Shown piece by piece: positions 1 to 10,563 of a stretch of DNA of 64,000 nt. The notes under the pieces are model-generated. The model saw only the letters and a list, made by a program, of their open reading frames with translations. It made no database searches and was not told the origin of the DNA. The translations under genes and the position numbers were made by a program. This stretch comes from Ulva prolifera (taxonomy: Eukaryota; Chlorophyta; Ulvophyceae; Ulvales; Ulvaceae): assembly GCA_023078555.1 (NCBI GenBank), contig CM041200.1, forward strand, positions 9,420,356 to 9,484,355. The letters are read 5' to 3'. Position 1 is the first letter of the stretch, and each line of letters opens with the position of its first letter.

Positions 1-2387
1 GCACACGGCATCTGACAGAGTGCCAGCAGAGGTGCACAGGCACTGCAACGTACACATAAGTCTTTGTGTCTTGCAACAGAAGTATCTTGGGTTCAGATCA
101 CAGCTGCGCTGGCCTTGCACGCAGATCAAGCATATGGCAGAAACCCCAGCACGAAAGGGCAGCCCAACAGCACCACACCCAAGCGAGCAAATACCACAGC
201 AACAAAAATGCAAGTCACTTCAGAAAAAATTCAAGAAGCCTGATGCAGCTAGCTGTGGCCCGCGCGACAGGCGTGAGGTCTACGTCACGACCGTGTAACA
301 TGTAGCGTGACAGAGAGCTTCACACTGCGCGCTGAAGCAGTTCAATCGTACTTCGCTGTGATCGTGGACGACGGGGCTGAATATTCTGGTACGCGCCGTG
401 TATATGGTGTGCTGGCGCTCCCAAGCAGTCGGCCGTGGACGCGCACACAAACAAGCGGACAGCCGCTTGTAAGAAATGACAGGCTGATCTCTATGTCATG
501 GAGTTGCAGATGGTGCCCAGATGCAGATTCGAATGGGACGCCCGGGCATCAAGGCAGTCTGGAATGCTGCAGTCAAACTGCCACACCAGCCGGGTCGTAA
601 GGGCATGCTCCGCAGAAGCTGAAGAACATCATGATAGAGTAGCATCTTTTCGATGTATGACCCAGGCCTTGCGCTTGAATGCGCAAGTAGCAGCGCGTTT
701 GAAGCGATATCATCGATGATCAACCTTAAGTGTCATAAAAAAATTCGATATCGCGCAAGCCACGCAGGCTTGGCAGCACTGGGTCCAGTCTGCAATGGAC
801 GCGAAGGAAGCGCTGGTGTGTATACTCAGGCAATTGGAAAGAGTCTTTGTGTCGTCAAGACAGTTATGACCACCGCACGCATGGAATATCTCGACATATA
901 GCGACCGAGGATATCGACTGGAAGAAAAAACCTGCCTAGGCGCGCTGGCATATCTCGAGACAAGTCGCAAACCTACGCAAGGTCGATTTGAGATCTTCAC
1001 AGGAGTGTCCGCGTGCTTGAACGTTTTGGCGTCCTGACGCAGCAAGGAGGTTCCAGTCGCGTCTACGCGTAGACGCGACTGGTGAATTGGACCACCTCAC
1101 GGCCCCGATCGAGCCGAAACGAAGTTCCGTTCGCGAAGCCCTTCCCGCGTGGTACCAGCCTTCGTGAAGGCAAGTCGCTACAGCATGCAAGTAGTTAACA
1201 GCAGGAATTTGCAGAACCGTCGAGATCTGGCCGTTGCGTTAATACTAGTACTGGGCGACAGCATGGCCCATGCGATGTTCGGAACAGGACTGAACGACAG
1301 GCACAGTCACTCCCGCACGATCAGTAACACAGCCGTTGTTGTGCGCCCTCCTCGGCGGGTCCACTCTTTCGTGGGATCCCACTCCCATGAGAGTGCACGA
1401 CCCGCTGTCGGCACGCTGACTGACCGTCGCCGAGAGCCGGCGGCGGCATTCCCGTGTCACTCCATGCGATGTCGTTCCGACGCCGGGCCCTGCCGCAACG
1501 GTCCATGCCATCACCACTGCGGCTTCCAGCCGCAACGTTGCGGACGAATCCGGAGCCATCTCGGAAATGGCTACGGTGCGTGAACGTGTTTATGGACATT
1601 TCACGCAACACATAATTCAGTGGTCACGCGGCCATCAGATACCAAAGCAAGTCTAGCCACAGATCTAGACGCCAGGCATCAGAGTGTAGCCTTCCACCAG
1701 CAACTTGCCCTTGTCTCTCGCTAGCAACGGCGTAGCTGTTCCGGTGAGGCTACAGGCAGAGCACTAGCAGTCTGAGTGGGAAAATTCGATCATAGCTGTA
1801 TCTCGAGATATGAGGTGGTCATGCGATGGCTGATGGTGCGCGACGCCCGCTGCAGTGAAGGCGAGTCGCGCCTCTTCCGAAGCTTCAGAGACAGCGTCCC
1901 GGCACCCACTGCGAGGTGTGCGCGCTTCGTCCTTCCCGATACGCCTGGCCGTAATCAGATTCTGCAGCTGGTCGTGATTTCCACAACTTCACAGATGCCA
2001 GCATGCTGCAGCACTTCACCTGCTGTGCATCTGTCGGCAGACAGATAGAGTTGCGCTCCACATGTGCACAGATGTGGCCGTGTTTCAGATCTGGTTGTGG
2101 TGCTAATGCAAGCTTGGGAATACCCCAACACCAGGTGCACAAAGATCTGCTCCGGGGTAGGGACACGTCTCTGTTCAACAGTGTTGCTAGTCTTGCTGCC
2201 AGAGGGCCGCGGTCCACAAAGATCTGCTCCGGGCTGGCCAGTGCTCTTGTTCTTCATGTTCGGCCAGCTTAAAACATTTCGGAGGATGTGTGCTGGTTCA
2301 AACGCTGTGCGGATCTGTCTATAGCTGCTCTCTGCGGCCATGCACTGGGCCCAGCTCCTGCAATGTGTCATGGTGTATGATGAGATA
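1..2387. other. No gene recognised; left-edge non-coding DNA
   Basis: Only short overlapping open frames occur on both strands, with no family motif that I recognise. The stretch holds a perfect 30-bp palindrome at 1053-1082 and ends at the target duplication of a short retroposon. I cannot exclude exons of a gene that lies mostly to the left of the window. Confidence 0.5.
1053..1082. repeat. Perfect 30-bp palindrome
   Basis: The half-site CCAGTCGCGTCTACG is followed directly by its reverse complement, with no spacer and no mismatch. It is GC-rich with a central CGTACG-like ACGCGT core. No gene start is recognisable beside it. It could be a cruciform-forming site, a dimeric binding site, or the scar of a small foldback element; nothing here decides between these. 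Confidence 0.9.
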
Positions 2388-2479
2388 ATTACAAAAGAGT
2401 GAAAGGGAGAAAACAAACACTGAAACCGAATCTCATCCGAATCAACTTCAACACACGCTCACACACACACGAACACTAC
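2388..2479 (-). mobile_element. Family B short retroposon with 12-bp target duplication
   Basis: This 92-bp element reads, on the minus strand, from a GT/TG-rich head through a GATTCGGATGAGATTCGG core to a CACTCTTTTGTAA end. It is bracketed by identical 12-bp copies of TATGATGAGATA at 2376-2387 and 2480-2491. The variable-length duplication and fixed TTGTAA 3' end are what target-primed insertion of a SINE-like non-LTR element would leave. Related copies lie near 33.06, 39.7, 41.9, 42.5 and 44.5 kb. It has no coding capacity, so any mobilising enzyme must have come from elsewhere. Confidence 0.75.
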
Positions 2480-2865
2480 TATGATGAGATATGTTGAAGT
2501 ATCTCTGCTGCAACTCGAGCAGAGATACTATCAATAATATCAATATTGACACTGATATTGATCATTGCAGTCGACATGCAGCAGAGGCATGCAGGGAGAT
2601 GCGTCGTTGTGTTGAGATAGGGAAACGTCACTGAGCGATCATCACAATCCTCAGAGCACTGTCATGAATGCACTGCCAGGCCTACGACTCAGTGATGTGC
2701 ACAGGCTTCAGCAGAGGTCACCATGCCTGCATGGCATTCAGTTGTGCAATGATTTGTTGTACAAGGTGTTCACCATGTGGTGAACTGCAGTGCTTAGTTG
2801 TGCTCCTCATTAATGAATAGGTGCGCGGTTAGGTCTCCACATTTGGTTTGACAAGCGCTACAGTA

Positions 2866-2885
2866 CTGTAGCACTAGTGCTACAG
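2866..2885. repeat. Perfect 20-bp palindrome in a CTACAGT-rich patch
   Basis: CTGTAGCACTAGTGCTACAG is its own reverse complement. It sits among further copies of GCTACAGTGC and ACAGTACTGT at 2855-2915. Its function is unknown. Confidence 0.85.
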
Positions 2886-3079
2886 TGCAAGCGGAGCGCT
2901 ACAGTGCACTCAACTGATAACAAATCACATGTCGCAACTCAACACTCTTACTGAGTCAGTATACAGGCCCTAAAGTTGAATTTTCAGCAATTCCCAGCAG
3001 TCCAGATGTCCGCGCACCCCCATCTAGCGCACCTGGTTTCTTGGCGCACCCGGGTGGGCCAATCCTGCTGTAGCCTCTG

Positions 3080-3960
3080 TGTTCAGATTGGCACCACAGC
3101 AGCCACACATACAGCACCCTCCGACTTTGTCATTGCCAACAGTGCAACACATACAGCCCCCGCCTGTACGCTTTATCTGCTAAAAGGACACGGTCGCAGG
3201 GGCAGGCCTAGGTGACACGACTGCATCACACAAAGATGTCGTGTGGGTGCATGCGTTGGACAGGCTCGGTGGTTGTGTTCTGCGGATGCTCCTCGCTGAT
3301 TGCTCCTCATTCCTCAGTCAAGTTGACTTGTCACTCAACAGCACCATCGGGCCGGGCTGTGGGGCGGGGCTTGAGTGGGGGTGGGTGTGTGTGATTGTGG
3401 GTGTGGGGGCCTGAGGGTGTCTGGCTTCAGCCTCGGCAGGTGCTGACGAGTGCGGGTGCGGGTGCACCAGTGTGGAGGTCTGCGGCGCACGATGGGGCTT
3501 GCATGGGTGTGATGAGGTGCCATGATGAGGTGTCATGAGGTGCCCCTGTGTGTGGCCAGCGGTGCTACCTGCCTCGCTGGCTTTTCCCTTGTAACACAAC
3601 ATACGTTGCAGCTGCAGCATCACAACGCAGAACGTTGTACACCTCACAGAACAGTCCCGCGCCACCCCAACGACTCCATGGATGTCTGCAGCACAGCCAG
3701 ATGGCTGCGCAGCTGCAGACAACACACATTGCGGGTGTCTGTCCGCGTCCGCTGGTGCCTGTAGCGCTGGCGTTCATGTATGTTGCCTCTGCGGTGCGAC
3801 CCGCCTCTCCTGCTCTGTTCATGTAAGACACAGCGCTGTGGGTGTGACGGGGGCGATGGCGCGGGGTGCGTGCGCCCGGGCTGCCGGGTGTGTTCTCGAC
3901 CTGCTTGCTGCCTTGGCGGTGCTGCCCGCCCCGCCGCAGGTATCCTTGTAACACAGTGCC
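3080..3960 (+). repeat. Cluster of family C repeat copies
   Basis: At least three diverged copies end at about 3592, 3827 and 3951 in CCTTGTAA or CATGTAA. Each is preceded by a CGGTG(C/T)TGCC(C/T)GCCTC-like body. The same body and end occur at 34831-34897, where a target duplication is visible, and at about 60195-60258. The segment is GC-rich, which explains the long overlapping open frames on both strands. I do not think those frames are genes. Confidence 0.5.
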
Positions 3961-4561
3961 AGCGCACACTTCTGGCCATCCCCGCAGCGCCACTCTGGTT
4001 GCAGCCGAGGTGGCGGAACCCTGAGGCCACCCTGAGGCCGCCGCGGTGCGCCGGCTCACCGCGGGCAGCAGCCCCCCACCGCGGCTAGTGCTCATCTAGT
4101 ATCTAATAGCGAGGCCTGCCAGTGGGGGGGGGGGGTTGGCACAGGATTATGTGGATCTGGAAGTGGGTCTATAGCATACCCGCCCCAACGTGCACTCTAT
4201 GAATACGCATCCCCAGCGGCGCAGATGTTTGGTGTTGCTGAGGACGTCACCGCGCGTTGAGCTGCATTGCAACACAAGCGGCATCCACACACTTCCAGTG
4301 CGTGCTGCTTGCCTCAACAACAGGTGGGCAACACAGCGACGTATCCAACATCAATCAATCTCGCCTGCCTCCCACACTTGAGATTCAAACCCTGTGTGTT
4401 TTCAGGTAGAGATATATAGAATGAGTTTCGACAGACACCCCGCGGCCAATCGGCGCCGGAGCTTCTCACCCACACTACCACTAGCTTACGGCGGCGACAG
4501 GGGGTCGCACTCCACACCTCGGCCGCGCTCCCTGCACGCATGCACAGTGCCCAGCCGCAGC

Positions 4562-7500
4562 ATGCTCCCTCCCGCGCGCAGCACGCTCCACATCATGCTC
4601 CTCTTCCTCGTGTTGGGTGCATGTGCTCCATGCATCGCGGCAGCGGATCGGGACATGTCGGCCGCGGACCAACGCCGCCGCGGCGTAGACGGCAGCAGCG
4701 AAGTATACATTACAGAGTTTTCAATGCCTGCCGCGGACCTGGAGTTCGATGCGGGTGTGGCTTTTCGGAACAACCGTGCGAGCGCTGCAGGAGGAAGCGT
4801 ATTGAGCTTTGATGAGCGCATCTGGCGGAATGACACCCTAGATCAAAATGAACTCAGCGGCGGGGCCTCACGCCACCTCCTGCATGGCCGGTGGCAGCAG
4901 ATCTACCGCTGCAGCCGGTGTCTGACCTTCGAACGGGTCGGAGAATGGCTGTTCGGCCACTGCAAAGCACGCGGACAGCTGTTCAACTGCTGGCTCGACA
5001 GACAGGGTCGAAGCGGCCCCGGGCCGCGGCGGCGCGCCCTCCTCAGCCTGAGCGATGCGGTCCAACCCCCTCTCACCCCCGAGGAGCCGCCGTTACCTTT
5101 GTTCCAATTTGTGACGTCTGCACTAGACTCACAAGCTCCACCTCCACCCCCCCCTCCGCCCCCTCCTGCAGTCCCCCTGCCGTTCCCTCCGGATGAACTT
5201 CCCGTCACTCCACCAGTCCCCCCTCCAGCGCCTCCTCCAGTTCCCCCGCCAGTTCCCCCGCCGATCCCTCCGGAGGATCCTCCAGTCACTCCACCAGTCC
5301 CCCCTCCAGTGCCCCCTCCAGTCCCCCCCCCAAGCCCGCCCCCTCCGCCCCCGCCTGTGCTGCCGCCCCCTCCACCCCCTCCAAGCTCACCCCCTCCAAG
5401 CCCACCCCCTCCTCCGCCCCCACCTGTGCTGCCGCCCCCTCCACCCCCTCCAAGCCCACCACCTCCGCCCCCACCTGCGCTGCCGCCCCCTCCTCCCCCT
5501 CCAAGCCCACCACCTCTGCCCCCGCCTGTGCTGCCGCCCCCTCCACCCCCTCCAAGCCCACCACCTCCGCCCCCACCTGCGCTGCCGCCCCCTCCTCCCC
5601 CTCCAAGCCCACCACCTCTGCCCCCGCCTGTGCTGCCGCCCCCTCCACCCCCTCCAAGCCCACCACCTCCGCCCCCACCTGCGCTGCCGCCCCCTCCTCC
5701 TCCTCCAAGCCCACCACCTCTGCCCCCGCCTGTGCTGCCGCCCCCTCCACCCCCTCCAAGCCCACCCCCTCCTCCGCCCCCACCTGTGCTGCCGCCCCCT
5801 CCACCCCCTCCAAGCCCACCACCTCCGCCCCCGCCTGTGCTGCCGCCCCCTCCACCCCCTCCAAGCCCACCACCTCCGCCCCCACCTGCGCTGCCGCCCC
5901 CTCCTCCCCCTCCAAGCCCACCCCCTCCTCCGCCCCCGCCTGTGCTGCCGCCCCCTCCACCCCCTCCAAGCCCACCCCCTCCTCCGCCCCCACCTGTGCT
6001 GCCGCCCCCTCCACCCCCTCCAAGCCCACCACCTCCGCCCCCGCCTGTGCTGCCGCCCCCTCCACCCCCTCCAAGCCCACCACCTCCGCCCCCACCTGCG
6101 CTGCCGCCCCCTCCACCCCCTCCAAGCCCACCCCCTCCAAGCCCACCACCTCCACCCCCACCTGCGCTGCCGCCCCCTCCTCCCCCTCCAAGCCCATCCC
6201 CTCCAAGCTCACCCCCTCCTCCGCCCCCACCTGTGCTGCCGCCCCCTCCACCCCCTCCAAGCCCACCACCTCCGCCCCCACCTGCGCTGCCGCCCCCTCC
6301 TCCCCCTCCAAGCCCACCACCTCCGCCCCCGCCTGTGCTGCCGCCCCCTCCACCCCCTCCAAGCCCACCCCCTCTGCCCCCACCTGCGCTGCCGCCCCCT
6401 CCTCCCCCTCCAAGCCCACCACCTCCGCCCCCGCCTGTGCTGCCGCCCCCTCCACCCCCTCCAAGCCCACCCCCTCTACCCCCACCTGCGCTGCCGCCCC
6501 CTCCTCCCCCTCCAAGCCCACCACCTCCGCCCCCGCCTGTGCTGCCGCCCCCTCCACCCCCTCCAAGCCCACCCCCTCCTCCGCCCCCGCCTGTGCTGCC
6601 GCCCCCTCCACCCCCTCCAAGCCCACCCCCTCCAACCCCGCCCCCTCCTCCCCCGCCTGCGCTGCCGCCCCCTCCCCCCCCCCCCGCCCCCACCCACACC
6701 CGCACCCATCCCCTTCGAACAAGATCTCAACGTCACCGCCCCCTTCGCCGCGTGCCTACAGGACGCCGACTGCTCCCTCCCCGCCTCCGCCCTTGCGACG
6801 GTCAATGGCACCGCGCCCGTCACCGCCGCCGGCGTCGCGGTCGGCCGCTGCCAGCGCCCCGACTTTGTCGATGACCCCTCCGGTGACTTCCTGGACTTCC
6901 CCGGCATCTGCATCTGCACCTTCATCAACCCCACAGCCCCGCCCGCCGCTGACAGCATCATCCGTGCGACCCTCGCAAACGGCACGTTCAGCCTCGACGC
7001 GCTCGCGGAGATCGAGATTCCGATCGAGGGAGTCTCGGTCCCAGTCGCGAACTTCGTGACGGAAGGGTTCTGCCTTCAGCAAAATCCGGACGGGTCAACG
7101 CCGCCACACCCGACGCACCCCTTCTTCGTGCCCGGCATCGAGCCTGAGCTGTTGGGGCAGTTTATCTGCAGTGAGTTGCAGGAGGATTACACCGACCCAC
7201 CACTGATCGTCGAGGCGGACGACGTGCCAAATTTGAGGGTGGGGGTTGTGGTTGAGGACGCGATCGTTGACGGGCTGTCGCCGGCGGAGATCGCGGCTCT
7301 TGAGGGCGACGGCCTCGATGATTATTACGATGACTGCAGCCCGGAAGGTGCGTCTGCCTGGCACCCTGCTCTATGTCTGCTGCTTCCTGCCTGAGGGGCT
7401 GCAGGGTACGCAGAGTGTGCTTGTGTTGAATGTACTTACAAAGGACAGAGGCCGGGCGTGCAACCGGTTCCCGGGATCCACCTGCAAACCCACTCATTCA

Positions 7501-8110
7501 TGGCACTAGGCCGGGCAGGTAGCAGCTCTCACATCGGCATACATGGTCCCTTTCATTCCGAGTCGTCAATTTCTCTTCAGGATACGGCTCAGTGAATTCA
7601 GGTTTACCGTACTAAATTAAGTCCATCGACATGTAATGCATAATGCTGGGTTTTCTAGGTACCCAGCTAGGTATATATAATGAGTAGTTTTCGCTGTGAC
7701 GGGCACAACAAAACTAGATTTATCAGAGCTAGACCCCATGTAACGCTGCCTATTTTGTCGATGGACTTAATTTTGTATGGTACTTTACTCTACATAGGGC
7801 CAGCGGACAGTGCCCAGCAACGAATCACAGACACTGAGCAAGGGAACAAGTGAGTGCAGGGCCGCCGTTCGACCCGAGCCTGCCGACGTGTGCGCCACAG
7901 TGCGTCGACAACGCGCGCCGCTGCTTCGGCGAGTCCGTCTTCTTCCCGGGCCGCCCTGACCCCGGGCGCTGCTGCGACCCGGACTACCAATGCGTGCGCC
8001 GCGACGCGAACTTCGGGCAGTGCCGCCGCATCGGCTCCGTCATCCCGACCCTCTGGGACGGCACCGTCCTGAGGTGTAACCTGCCCGAGGGCGTGCCGGA
8101 AGCGCGCTGA
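4562..8110 (+). CDS. Giant proline-rich (hydroxyproline-rich type) secreted glycoprotein
   Basis: Likely an extracellular wall or matrix glycoprotein. The chosen ATG (4562) gives an immediate signal peptide with the hydrophobic core IMLLFLVLGACAPCIAAA; an in-frame ATG at 4394 would bury it about 57 residues in. Order of parts: signal peptide; an N-terminal domain with a Cys-rich patch (CSRCLTF, GHCKARGQLFNCW); about 500 residues of SPPPPPPP/VLPPPPPPP repeats from about 5140 to 6690; then a Cys-rich C-terminal domain with N-glycosylation sites (NVT, NGT). An intron 7348-7859 (GTGCGT...TGCAG) joins the last exon (7860-8110), which carries more Cys pairs such as CCDPDYQC. The repeat frame and the C-terminal frame differ by one base at a run of 12 C (6674-6685). 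This is a length error, an allele, or a real break. The layout is like volvocine pherophorins and other HRGPs, but I see no clear pherophorin domain. Confidence 0.8.
5140..6690 (+). repeat. Coding minisatellite of the proline-rich domain
   Basis: C/CCT-rich units of roughly 42-51 bp encode SPPPPPPP followed by VLPPPPPPP or ALPPPPPPP. Unit variants recur in blocks (for example PPPLPPPVLP alternating with PPPPPPPALP), which suggests expansion by unequal exchange. The G-rich complement stays open in all frames; those reverse-strand frames are composition artefacts, not genes. Confidence 0.95.
7540..7606 (+). mobile_element. 5'-truncated family A SINE tail in a wall-protein intron
   Basis: Sequence matching the 3' part of the SINE at 49237-49512: CATTCCGAGTCGTCAA, then GGATACGGCTCAGTGAATTC and the start of the TTTAC tail. 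Only the last part is present, as expected for a 5'-truncated retroposon. The tail is interrupted by the TA-flanked MITE that follows. Confidence 0.6.
7607..7780. mobile_element. 174-bp Tc1/mariner-type MITE in the wall-protein intron
   Basis: Terminal inverted repeats of 24 bp (left CCGTACTAAATTAAGTCC..., right complement CCATACAAAATTAAGTCC...) match at 22 positions and end in the same CATCGAC. The element is bounded on both sides by TA (7605-7606 and 7781-7782), the Tc1/mariner signature duplication. It has no open frame of note. It landed inside the TTTAC tail of a SINE fragment, which resumes as CTTTAC at the right boundary, so it is younger than that SINE copy. Confidence 0.75.
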
Positions 8111-9715
8111 TGTGGCTGCCATGCATGGCGGGGCGTGCCCATGCATGGGCACATGGTCAGGGACGATTGAGGCACACAGCAGCGTGTGTAGGCCGTCGTG
8201 TGAAGATTAGGACTAGGTGTGGAGGCGAGGCTGTAGATCTGGCACACACACACTCTGAGGCTTCACCGAGAAACTCAATAATTCCAGCAATTGGCACAGG
8301 AACCGAGCCAGTACTTGCGGAAATGGTATGTTCTAGACTTCGCAAGGGTTGTGAGGGAGGCTACTGGTCATAACTAAGAACTCCGCCAGGGCTGTGAAGT
8401 GATGACAAGTTTTTAAGTGATGAATTTGCGTGGCACTAGAGTAGAAACATCACCTAGGTAGATGACGCAGTGGGTTCTGACATATATGCCGCGGTGGCTG
8501 AGGCTGGGTTGACCAGCTCTGAAAATGTGCGAATCAAAAGTGTGAGCGATCAATCAATCTGAGCGAAAATATGAGCTGATTCGCGCGTTGTGCTACACGC
8601 CTGATCATCGCACATCAGGTATGCTGCGTCGGCCGTGATGTAAGGATAAATATCCTACGCCAGAGGTCCACCATTCTGCGCATAGAAATCGTGGATGCCA
8701 CCAAAACAATTCTACACCGCAACTTGACCTCAATTTCTCTGAAACGTGACAGCTGCACATCATGCCCGAGGCAGCATCAGTACTGTAGCCGGCACCAACC
8801 AAAACGACGTGCCGATGGGTATGTTTGCTTCTGTTTTCTGCATCATGTGGAAGTCCGAGATGACTGAAGATAGCGGATTGGAGAGAGGTATTTCAGCCAC
8901 ATCAATCAGAGTCTTTCAACAGCAAACAAGCATGAGACAGCACCGCATTGACGATAGTGGAAGCAGTTGAACATGTGCCGTTCCACATGCAACATGGGCA
9001 CCTGAATGCGTAGCTAGGCACGAATATCTAGGCACAACGGTCACGTTGAGGTGCAATGAAGACATGGCTGACATCTTTGCGTACCGCTGCCCCGCAGACT
9101 AATGGCTCGGCCCATCACATGCGACAGGGCTGCCTGGTCCATGCTGAGCCAGCCGCAGGTCGCCGCAGCTAGACAGATTGTTTCTATATCATGCATGAGT
9201 AGAGGCCAATTTTTCCACTGGGACGGCGCAGCAGCTTAGGCTGTACGCAAAGACAGCTGGAGTCGTGACTGCGCATCAGTACGCGATGCTTCTGTCTGCT
9301 ACAAACAATGCGTACTTGGCCGAACCAATGCTGGTTGCCTATAGCAGTGCAGCCATTCTCCTGAGCGCGTCGACGGACACCCAGTGCACCGCAGTGAAGA
9401 GGCCGTGTTCCCATGCGCCACAAACGGAAAGCTTCGGAAAATGGTGTTGACGTAACGGCTACAAGACCGAAGCGCAAGGACTCAGTCATGGCAATCTTCA
9501 TTTCCCAGCAGCTACCACACGCTTGTCCGTGGCTCGCGGCGCTAGGTTTTGTGTTCTTTGTTTTGTCGTAGCAGGCCGCAGTACTACTTGCAGCAGTGAC
9601 GGGTGTACCAACGCTACCAATCGAGACTTGTGTCTCAGCCAGATATTGTATTTCTGGGGAATTATATAATTGATCGTATTCTGATTGTGTCGGTTTTCCA
9701 GCCTCGTCCTCACGC
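8111..9715. other. Intergenic stretch, no gene recognised
   Basis: This lies between the wall-protein stop and the ERV1 start. I see only short open frames without family motifs on either strand, and no tandem array. The last few hundred bases should hold the ERV1 promoter, but no element is recognisable. Confidence 0.5.
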
Positions 9716-10563
9716 ATGGAACAGATTAAACACTCCATTGCTGAATTCTTCAACGGGATCGGGAAGCCACGTCGCAGCGACGCGACACCTGAAGCTCCAT
9801 CAAAAGGTCCAGAACCCAGTGGTAGGTCTTCCTGCAGCGGCTTGTCGAGCTCTCGGGAAGTGTTTTCTCACTCTGGGAACACTGCCAGTACATGCCATTT
9901 CACAAACATGATATGCAGGCAAAGCAGTCTTGGGGAACGCAACATGGACATTTCTACACACTTTAGCAGCTCAGTATCCAGAAGAGCCGACTCGGCGGCA
10001 GAAGAGTGATGCGAAGACACTGGTAAGCTACTCATACGCTGCCTCGCTGCACTCCAAACCATGCCCCCAAAGAAGAGCTGAACGCACGAAACATTGTGAC
10101 TGCAGATATCATGTATGTCACGCATGTATCCATGCGCGGAATGCTCGCAACACTTCGAGGCTTATGTGAGGTACGAAACTCTGCTCACCTGATTGTCCTG
10201 GTCTCGCCTGTGTTGCAGCTCAGACCACCATTTCCAGCGGATTTGCTCACTCAAACTGCTGAACTCGGGTGCCTAGCTCAACAACTCTCGTCACCATTGC
10301 ACCGAGGTCACCACAGCCTGTTGTTGGCGGCTGCTTACTGCTCACACGCAGTGTTATGCAGGCGCCATCCGCCATCTGTAGAATGCAAAGGGGACTTGGA
10401 GCAGTGGGTGTGCACACTACATAATGATGTCAATTCCAGGCTAGACAAACCGGCGTTCAATTGCCGTTTTGTCCGGTCACGGTGGCAAGAGCTGGACTGT
10501 GATGTCGCGCATTCGTGCAGCCTGGAAGGCTTGAAGCGCCCCAAGAACGAGCGCCCGTGGTGA
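9716..10563 (+). CDS. ERV1: ERV1/ALR FAD-linked sulfhydryl oxidase
   Basis: A flavoprotein thiol oxidase of the mitochondrial intermembrane-space (Mia40/Erv1) type, which passes electrons from protein thiols to oxygen or cytochrome c. Four exons join in phase to 158 aa: 9716-9821, 9919-10022, 10106-10170, 10362-10563. Visible family features in order: GNATWTFLHTLAAQYP (FAD-contacting W and H), the redox CxxC in MYPCAEC, the flavin-binding CTLHNDVN, and a C-terminal CDVAHSCSLEG like the extra Cys pair of plant Erv1. Introns are short (97, 83 and 191 bp) with TGCAG acceptors. The N-terminal 35 residues are poorly conserved and look like a linker. Size fits a minimal Erv1 (about 150-200 aa). Nothing appears to be missing. 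An ER Erv2-type role is less likely because no signal peptide is seen. Confidence 0.95.

Noticed and set aside
3318-4095. Long overlapping frames on both strands in GC-rich sequence
   Set aside because: They coincide with clustered family C repeat copies and show no conserved motif.
4903-6705. 600-residue Gly-rich reverse-strand open frame opposite the proline repeats
   Set aside because: It is the complement of CCT/CCC repeats; all frames stay open for composition reasons, and the plus strand has the signal peptide, Cys-rich ends and splice sites.
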